Shown: one piece after another, positions 47,301 through 51,705 of the stretch
Layout of the letters: each line of letters starts with the position of its first letter
How positions within the stretch are numbered: the stretch's first letter is position 1
Assembly (NCBI GenBank): GCA_946491735.1
Contig: CAMLYK010000003.1
Coordinates: 1 to 51,705 of the forward strand
Direction of reading: 5' to 3'
DNA length: 51,705 nt
Source: an uncultured Clostridia bacterium
Lineage (GTDB): Bacteria; Bacillota; Clostridia; Christensenellales; UBA1242
Made by a program: the position numbers and the translations under genes
Notes under the pieces: generated by a model
Told to the model about the DNA's origin: nothing
The model's database searches: none
The model's input: only the letters and a program-made list of their open reading frames with translations

Positions 47301-48258
47301 CAATTGATGTGACATTATGTTGAACATTTGAATTGTAATTGTCACTAACCGTAAGATTAGGTAAAGTTACATCAGTATCCCCCAGTTCCACACTTGGCAT
47401 AGATGGAGTGGTAATAGTAAGGTCATCACTAGTAGGTTCAACAAAATCGTCAGACACATTGATTGTATAAGTTGTTGTAGGTGGATTGCTACCTTGCGTG
47501 TAAGTGTATTCCAAGGTATATGTTCCGCTCATACTAGGGATTAAATAATATTTACCTTCTGATTGATATATATAATCGCTGCTCTCCCAATCTTGAGGCG
47601 TATTGTTGACACTGACAGTAGGAACAACTGTTGTAACTACTTCATCGTCATCACTGTCAACCACTTTCACATTCGCAACTGGAACTTCAATAGGCTCACT
47701 GCTAGTTTTCAATGAAAGAGGAACAAGTTTGTTCAAACCTGTAGTTTCATCAACAAAATCCAATTCATATGAAATATTTTTTACTGTAACAGTATAGTTA
47801 TTTGAATAATAAGTTCTACCACCATTAGTGATAATATAAAGGATGTTATAACTACCATTATTCAAAGCTTTTAAACCTAGGTATCCACTACCCAAATTGG
47901 TTTCATCAAAATAATCGGTATCATTACTATCGCCATCAACAACATAATCATGAACTTGACCAGATGGATCAATGACACGGATTGTGTAATTAGTGGCAGT
48001 ATCAGTAAATAAACCTGTAGTTTTTTCACCTGATAATGCTGTATTCAAAAGCGGAATTTGGAATTCTTCCCCAATTGATACGTCAATAGAAGTTTTAGGC
48101 ATTTTGATTGAGTTAATAGCTGCATTATAAGTTTCAATTGTATAAGACAATTCAGCCGCATAAGTCGTCAAAACTGGACTGAAAGCGAAAACAATACTCA
48201 TTACTGCAAAAGCTAAAAAACAAAATGTAAGTTTAAAGTATTTTTTTAACTGTTTCAT
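44383..48258 (-). CDS. Large Ig-like surface protein with C-terminal anchor
   Basis: 1291-aa type I membrane protein. ATG 48258 is chosen because AAGGAG lies 6 nt before it. The signal peptide ends near residue 36 (TYAA). The ectodomain consists of repeated Ig-like units of about 90-120 residues, resembling DUF5011/HYR-type domains. Typical endings are VGTYYVVYTATDDAGNMTT, MVGNYRVTYNIVDAYSNTK and TRGTYRVTYTAKTDYST. One membrane helix (about 1184-1206) is followed by a basic stretch and a 70-80-residue, very charged, acidic cytoplasmic tail. There is no LPXTG. Likely an adhesion or scaffold protein. Its domain order mirrors the 1055-aa protein at 29411. Own promoter and terminator. Confidence 0.9.
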   Translation of the reverse strand: MKQLKKYFKLTFCFLAFAVMSIVFAFSPVLTTYAAELSYTIETYNAAINSIKMPKTSIDVSIGEEFQIPLLNTALSGEKTTGLFTDTATNYTIRVIDPSGQVHDYVVDGDSNDTDYFDETNLGSGYLGLKALNNGSYNILYIITNGGRTYYSNNYTVTVKNISYELDFVDETTGLNKLVPLSLKTSSEPIEVPVANVKVVDSDDDEVVTTVVPTVSVNNTPQDWESSDYIYQSEGKYYLIPSMSGTYTLEYTYTQGSNPPTTTYTINVSDDFVEPTSDDLTITTPSMPSVELGDTDVTLPNLTVSDNYNSNVQHNVTSIVITKTNNEAITKTLSNNTFTFNFTKEEFGAESYADMVGNYRVTYNIVDAYSNTKSISVIIRNVTDSTRPSVYMAYDYEINQETGNPVQEENDDGVMVDAVNTDYAVDLKTRYGYTELVLPAIYATDKVTEYKDFTFIRYIQSTRDSTIYYVDNLKVEDGQVVAVNEGETGYNYSGDENIGQFNKAVEFKFSADDESISDYAGEYTIGYYVLANTISRQESYVYRTGTTRYTITVLSRATVAEDSEDSSTPTIQINNVKNNATISSEDIINVNVTSSDDIDTRLKNAVFYYYTENSENDLATDIQNAIRVVTSNPESDTAKNICNVLDDPLFITEMQRLYTGFGIATVDADNLNSFNIELTNYQGSTNGRVLNVVAVALNDEGNIATATRVLNIKDMDEEIAPEYSIINAGSFSSDNINILQTLEFDQIQEVTLPTIQFTDDDDYLALNVNYYIGTPDSVGTGLQFLSPTGKQMSGNTITGGTITTSKVGTYYVVYTATDDAGNMTTVYFTFVVNDSSDPYLSVNAEGQNVDGEEVSISGNTISGEVGAVISFDPTLYSSSGDDITNDAQTTIGYTIDDGGQALDYTTTGDYMSFAFNSEGQYTITFTGQYGEEGTVVERVYYVNITMPELTWDYDITVPEYARQSETIILPDWTASQGNLKADVTVTVTDPDGLVPEAGNAVRYQNGDAMVWSFTTNANTRGTYRVTYTAKTDYSTITETFEIKVGDNVAPTYSMNYETELSQDIVYDGTNQIEYNINLDRSNRTLVIEVISNGNTIYSYDTGLVIRDRNDNGTETTMTNWNSLTVELSSDDGIVSEGEEDGQYVINGTGKCTLTLTIEDIYDNVGVKTIEFNVVSETEPEENNDSYLGVILIVVSLIILAGVILFFTFTGKKGGSSKQKKSRKDTMTDKDTKSEKSSKKVEEIKADVAEEDKVNAQQNEDKDDEVVIEDESHEDVKDEKSSDDEAKSGDVE

Positions 48259-48286
48259 CACTGTCTCCTTAATTTTCGTCTAATTT

Positions 48287-48315
48287 ATTCTAATAAATAT
48301 AGAGAATTTTGTCAA
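48287..48315 (-). promoter_or_regulatory. Promoter of the 1291-aa surface-protein gene
   Basis: On the minus strand, TTGACA (48310-48315), 17 nt and TAGAAT (48287-48292). Start near 48280, 22 nt before the ATG. Confidence 0.85.
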
Positions 48316-48530
48316 ACAAAATAAGTAATATTTAGCAAGTTTTACATAAATAGTTTAAGATTTCAAACAAAATTTATTGCAAGAAAAAAAACTTGTTATG
48401 TCGAATAAAAAGAGAATATGAAATTTTTTCATTTTAAAAGCTTAAATTTTTAAATTTTGACACAAACGCTCTATCAAAAAACTGTTTTTATCAATAAAAA
48501 TGCAATATATTTTAATAAGTTTTTAATGCA
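48316..48530. other. AT-rich intergenic region
   Basis: Between the surface-protein promoter and the next terminator I see only A/T-rich sequence. A plus-strand TTGACA at about 48459 has no matching -10. No gene is supported. Confidence 0.55.
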
Positions 48531-48560
48531 AAAAAATAAAAAAGCGTAAAACTACGCTTT
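48531..48560 (-). terminator. Terminator overlapping the stop of the 175-aa gene
   Basis: The minus strand reads AAAGCGTA-GTTT-TACGCTTT followed by TTTATTTTTTT. The stop codon TAA at 48559-48561 overlaps the 5' arm. Confidence 0.88.
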
Positions 48561-49086
48561 ATAATATACTTATTTGCAAATTTGCATAATCTTTTGTGAT
48601 AAAATTGAATTCATCACTGCTAGCAAGAAAATATTGTTTTTCTCTATGTTTATTCAATTTGCTAATAAAATCACTGTTCAACAATTTATATCTATCCAAC
48701 AAGATTTTGTTTAATTCTTCAAAATTTAGATTGTTAGAATCTATTAATAGTCTTTTTGTTTCGAGTGCCCATTCGCTTGGTTCAATCCCATTAGATTTGT
48801 CAAATTCACACAAAATATTCATATCTTCTGGACTACAAACAAATCTAGCAATGATTTTGATTTTTTCTTGAATCGTGCGAGGCAATTCTTTCACCGCATT
48901 GGCATCCATGTAATAGAAAGAATATAGACGATCAGTTTCATTGAAAATAGCTTCTGCATGCCTTGGGCGCTTCAACACAACTCTATCTCCATACACACCA
49001 CGACCGCGTTTGTATTCCACAATTTCATAAAAATTATTTATCAAAAAATCTAACTGTGACCAGTTAAAACTATTAACTTTTGTCAT
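48559..49086 (-). CDS. Unknown soluble protein next to the HicB-like gene
   Basis: 175 aa, soluble, no signal or membrane segment. The N-terminal part is mixed (FNWSQLDFLINNFYEIVEYKRGRGVYGDRVVLKRPRHAEAIF). The C-terminal half is helical (PSEWALETKRLLIDSNNLNFEELNKILLDRYKLL). ATG 49086 has AGGTGAG upstream and lies 11 nt after the HicB-like gene, so they form an operon. It is too long and unlike in sequence to be HicA. Because of its position it could be the effector of a toxin-antitoxin-like pair, but nothing in the sequence shows toxicity. Confidence 0.8.
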   Translation of the reverse strand: MTKVNSFNWSQLDFLINNFYEIVEYKRGRGVYGDRVVLKRPRHAEAIFNETDRLYSFYYMDANAVKELPRTIQEKIKIIARFVCSPEDMNILCEFDKSNGIEPSEWALETKRLLIDSNNLNFEELNKILLDRYKLLNSDFISKLNKHREKQYFLASSDEFNFITKDYANLQISIL

Positions 49087-49097
49087 AAGCTCACCTA

Positions 49098-49367
49098 TTA
49101 TGCTAGTGCGTCCACCAATAAAACGATATTCTTTTTGTTTGCCTTATAAACCTCTTCAAAATCACGAGGGGCCTCTAAATCGCAATTGAATTTGATTGCG
49201 CAATCCACCATAGCACATAAGTCCTCTTTGGCCTTGATATATGCATCAACTACCGTTTCTCCCTCTTTGACAATATCTAATTCTTGAATATGAATAGTAT
49301 ACCAACCAGTATTGGTACCCTTCTCATCATCTTTATATAAAACAGCAGGATAAACTAATTCTTTCAT
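49098..49367 (-). CDS. HicB-like protein without HicA
   Basis: 89 aa from ATG 49367, chosen because GAGGGTGG precedes it and MKELVYPAVLYKDDE is the family start; the 26 extra residues of the track cover the promoter. The partial RNase-H-like HicB fold is recognisable (YPAVLYKDDEKGTNTGWYTIHIQELDIVKEGETVVDAYIKAKEDL). HicB proteins normally neutralise the HicA mRNA endonuclease and are encoded with it. No HicA-sized gene is next to this one. No DNA-binding C-terminal domain is visible. Confidence 0.85.
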   Translation of the reverse strand: MKELVYPAVLYKDDEKGTNTGWYTIHIQELDIVKEGETVVDAYIKAKEDLCAMVDCAIKFNCDLEAPRDFEEVYKANKKNIVLLVDALA

Positions 49368-49392
49368 AACCACCCTCACGTACTTGTTATTA

Positions 49393-49421
49393 ATTATATC
49401 ACAAAAAAAATCATATGTAAA
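49393..49421 (-). promoter_or_regulatory. Promoter of the HicB-like operon
   Basis: On the minus strand, TTTACA (49416-49421), 17 nt ending TGA and TATAAT (49393-49398). Start near 49386, 19 nt before the ATG. Confidence 0.8.
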
Positions 49422-49542
49422 ATGAATTGTTTTAAAAATTTGCACAATTTTTTATCTAGCAAATTTAAGAACATGTTTTATTTGAATGATCGTCAATTTT
49501 CATCCGACCCTCATAAGAGGATAAACAAAAATTAAAATTATA

Positions 49543-51078
49543 TTATTGAATAGGAATCATTAGATAGACTGTAAAATTATATGAATTTATTGTATCCCTA
49601 TAATAGCGATACGAATATTCTTTATAAATTTGATAATATTGATCTAAAAACTCTTTGTCCTCTTCATAATTTTCATCTCTGACTAACACAAAATCATTAC
49701 GCTTTTGCTCAATTGCTTCATAAAAAGCATTGTACATCTCAGGAAAACTATCCTCATCGTAAAGATTGTTGGCGAAATATTTTTCACTAGGAACTATTCC
49801 TGCAACATTGTAAAATCCATAATCCCACATCTTATAGCAAAACAAACTAGGATCATCTATTCCATAATTATTGATGTCCTCTGCAATTTGGAAATGAATA
49901 TAGTCTTGTTCGTCCCAAAACATTTCATTAGTGCAGTTTCCAAACGGAAAACAGAGCCCAAAGCAAACTAAAAGCATAATAATCAATGATAATTTTCTAA
50001 AAATTTGTTTGAATTTTAATTTTGAAACATAATCAATTATAAAAGCAATTCCGACTGAAGCAAAAACCAAAAGTGGCTGATAATAATACGAGAAATTGCC
50101 TGAAATGATCATTAATAGCAAATATGATAAGACAAGAATCGTATAAGTAATAGCTTTTCTATCGAATTTGTAAATATACACTATCAAACCCAAAATGACA
50201 ATTGCACTGCCAAAAAATCCGTTTAATAAGATCATCCTCAAATTTGAAAAAATAGTCAGTTCCGTTTTATACAAAAATAGATTATCATAAAAATAGACTG
50301 TGAACAAATCCCATACTGCATCATTTATTATGTAATAGATTAATGATAGGCAAAAAACAACAATAAAACTAATCAGCATATACAAAATTGATAAAAATGT
50401 TTTTTTATATTCTTTTTGTTTCAATTTAATTCCAAACCAAATCAACAATATTATCGCAGGGAACAAAAGAAGTGTAAATTTGATCAAAAGCAGTAATGCC
50501 AACAATATTCCAATAATAAAACATCTGGTATACGAAAGATCCTTTTTATCAAAGGTAAAATCAAAAAAGCAGAGCAAAAACCATGCAAATATCGGTGCAC
50601 AGTATTCTTCGACCGCACCTCCTCCGACCACAAAGAATGAACTGGTTGTATAAACGAAACACAACAAAATTACGCCGATAAGTGCCCTAAAATCAGAAGT
50701 GAATTTAATCATAATTTTATAAGAAAAGAACAAGAATAGAGTCATACATATCACTTCTAAAATAAAGGCATTAATATACGGATTTCCAAACGAACACAAG
50801 AGAGCAAACACATAATAAACAATTGGACCCTTTTGCTCGAACAAATCTTTGTAAGGCACTTTCCCAGCTAACATGCCATTGCCGATTGTAATATACCAGT
50901 TGATATCTTGGTTATCATTAAAAGCGTACAAAAAAGAATTTGCGCTACATACCATCAAGAACAAAAACGAAACAGCAAAGCAAATTAAAATCACTTTCCA
51001 TAACGCAATTTTTTTATTAGGAACTTCAACTTTGCTTTCAAAATTTATAAGATCTTCGTTTGCTTCAACTTTTTCCAT
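49543..51078 (-). CDS. Membrane glycosyltransferase (GT39/ArnT-like)
   Basis: 511-aa polytopic membrane protein with about 11-12 helices. The first external loop has acidic residues and the motif DINWYITIGNGMLAGKVPYKDLFEQKGP, typical of dolichyl/undecaprenyl-phosphate-sugar-dependent transferases. A soluble C-terminal domain follows from about 385. Such enzymes attach sugars to proteins or lipids on the outer face of the membrane; the acceptor is unknown, though the large surface proteins nearby are candidates. The ribosome-binding site is weak (AGG). Confidence 0.82.
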   Translation of the reverse strand: MEKVEANEDLINFESKVEVPNKKIALWKVILICFAVSFLFLMVCSANSFLYAFNDNQDINWYITIGNGMLAGKVPYKDLFEQKGPIVYYVFALLCSFGNPYINAFILEVICMTLFLFFSYKIMIKFTSDFRALIGVILLCFVYTTSSFFVVGGGAVEEYCAPIFAWFLLCFFDFTFDKKDLSYTRCFIIGILLALLLLIKFTLLLFPAIILLIWFGIKLKQKEYKKTFLSILYMLISFIVVFCLSLIYYIINDAVWDLFTVYFYDNLFLYKTELTIFSNLRMILLNGFFGSAIVILGLIVYIYKFDRKAITYTILVLSYLLLMIISGNFSYYYQPLLVFASVGIAFIIDYVSKLKFKQIFRKLSLIIMLLVCFGLCFPFGNCTNEMFWDEQDYIHFQIAEDINNYGIDDPSLFCYKMWDYGFYNVAGIVPSEKYFANNLYDEDSFPEMYNAFYEAIEQKRNDFVLVRDENYEEDKEFLDQYYQIYKEYSYRYYRDTINSYNFTVYLMIPIQ

Positions 51079-51094
51079 AAAACCTATACTTATT

Positions 51095-51123
51095 AATATA
51101 CTTTAATAGCAATATTAAGTCAA
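51095..51123 (-). promoter_or_regulatory. Promoter of the glycosyltransferase gene
   Basis: On the minus strand, TTGACT (51118-51123), 17 nt and TATATT (51095-51100). Start near 51088, about 10 nt before the ATG. Confidence 0.7.
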
Positions 51124-51152
51124 TCAAAAATTTATTATCTTATTTTATAAAA

Positions 51153-51178
51153 TAAAAAAACTCCTTTGAAAAGGAGTA
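51153..51178 (-). terminator. Terminator of the 126-aa gene
   Basis: The minus strand reads ACTCCTTT-TC-AAAGGAGT followed by TTTTTTATTTT, 9 nt after the stop at 51187. Confidence 0.92.
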
Positions 51179-51186
51179 ATTTTAGA

Positions 51187-51567
51187 TTAAACGCTTGCCT
51201 CATTATCTTGATTCATTTGTTCATCTGCGATAAATGAGATCAATCCTTCTTTTGGTAGATTGCTAAATAATTCTTTTATATCATTTACATTGCCATTTTT
51301 GTCAATGTAATTTTCAACCAAAGCTAATCTACTGTTTTGACTTTCTTTATAAACTTCTCTACCCGCAAGTAACGTCACAGGAGAAGTGCCATGCCCTTTG
51401 TTCACAACAAAACTGGCATCTTTTTCATTGACTAAATTAATTCTGTTTTGAATGAATGTCAGTCTACCTTTTATTAAACTTTTAAAAGGAGTCTTAGGAT
51501 TCAAATTGCTTTTTGATTTAATTGAAGATGAGGATTTTTTACTAATAATGCTTTTAGTTTTGTTCAT
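51187..51567 (-). CDS. Small basic-N-terminal protein, unknown
   Basis: 126 aa. The first 45 residues are Lys/Ser/Asn-rich and look disordered (MNKTKSIISKKSSSSIKSKS). The rest is mixed alpha/beta, ending acidic. No signal peptide or membrane helix. The AAGGAGGTAAT site before ATG 51567 is the best in the window, with an extended -10 promoter and a strong terminator. It is therefore probably abundant when expressed. Family not recognised. Confidence 0.8.
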   Translation of the reverse strand: MNKTKSIISKKSSSSIKSKSNLNPKTPFKSLIKGRLTFIQNRINLVNEKDASFVVNKGHGTSPVTLLAGREVYKESQNSRLALVENYIDKNGNVNDIKELFSNLPKEGLISFIADEQMNQDNEASV

Positions 51568-51590
51568 ATTACCTCCTTATTTATGACTAC

Positions 51591-51619
51591 ATATTAACAC
51601 AAAAAATTAAATTTGTAAA
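51591..51619 (-). promoter_or_regulatory. Promoter of the 126-aa gene
   Basis: On the minus strand, TTTACA (51614-51619), 17 nt ending TGT and TAATAT (51591-51596), an extended -10. It has the same TTTACA-N17-TGn layout as the HicB-like operon promoter. Confidence 0.6.
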
Positions 51620-51705
51620 TAGTTTTATGATAATTTTTAATAATTATTTTAAATTAAATAAAATACTATTTTATAGGTAATTATAAGCTTTTTTAGTTTT
51701 TTAAA

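Overview
The window is a very AT-rich stretch of bacterial chromosome with tightly packed housekeeping genes and several unusually large surface-protein genes. It most resembles a low-GC Bacillota, probably a Clostridia-like anaerobe from a host or gut setting. The evidence is a T-box leader ahead of valS, SepF, a SpoVB-type flippase, a DUF421/DUF4363 pair, a tig-clpP-clpX cluster and strong AAGGAGG ribosome-binding sites. The lineage below that is inference. Bacterial sigma-A promoters are easy to read here: many TTGACA-N17-TATAAT-like pairs, often with an extended TGn -10. I saw no tRNA gene, CRISPR array, insertion sequence or prophage.

Layout. 1-548 (minus) holds the first ~169 nt of a 16S rRNA gene with its leader and a consensus promoter. 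872-3334 (minus) encodes a lipoprotein and a membrane-anchored repeat protein, each with its own terminator. 3498-7221 (minus) encodes an Smr-domain protein and the protein-quality-control cluster tig-clpP-clpX. 7282-10110 (minus) carries two small membrane proteins and a compact sepF-lspA-rluD-type operon. 10246-21339 (minus) is one 3697-codon gene for a giant anchored all-beta surface protein, a fifth of the window. 21624-27604 holds rsmA, a possible small RNA, the T-box-regulated valS and a groES-groL operon. 27699-32578 encodes a SPOR-domain protein, a TauE/SafE transporter split into two half-genes, and a large receptor-like surface protein with four jelly-roll-like modules and a cytoplasmic coiled coil. 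32678-35841 encodes a LysM protein, a SpoVB-like flippase and DUF421/DUF4363. 35858-44258 carries uvrA with a J-like membrane protein, an ectodomain protein, pepF, and two tail-anchored winged-helix proteins leading into uvrB. 44383-51567 encodes a 1291-aa Ig-like surface protein, an orphan HicB-like gene with an unknown partner, a membrane glycosyltransferase and a small basic protein.

How it fits together. The informational and repair genes (rRNA, rsmA, valS, uvrA, uvrB, rluD-type) and chaperone/protease genes (tig, clpP, clpX, groES, groL) are ordinary core functions. The accessory character lies in the cell envelope. Five secreted or anchored proteins of 250 to 3700 residues, mostly beta-rich and acidic, have no LPXTG motif; they use lipid, N-terminal or C-terminal membrane anchors. 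Two of them have long charged or coiled-coil cytoplasmic tails.

Most unusual signals. (1) The 3697-aa protein. (2) A consensus promoter whose predicted start point falls exactly on the Smr ATG, implying a leaderless mRNA, with two near-leaderless neighbours. (3) A perfect palindrome containing the DUF421 start codon. (4) Tail-anchored winged-helix and degenerate J-domain proteins coupled to uvrB and uvrA. (5) Inverted repeats before clpX, before the 474-aa repeat-protein gene and before groES that are not known operators. (6) A GroEL without the GGM tail. None of these proves a new system from sequence alone.
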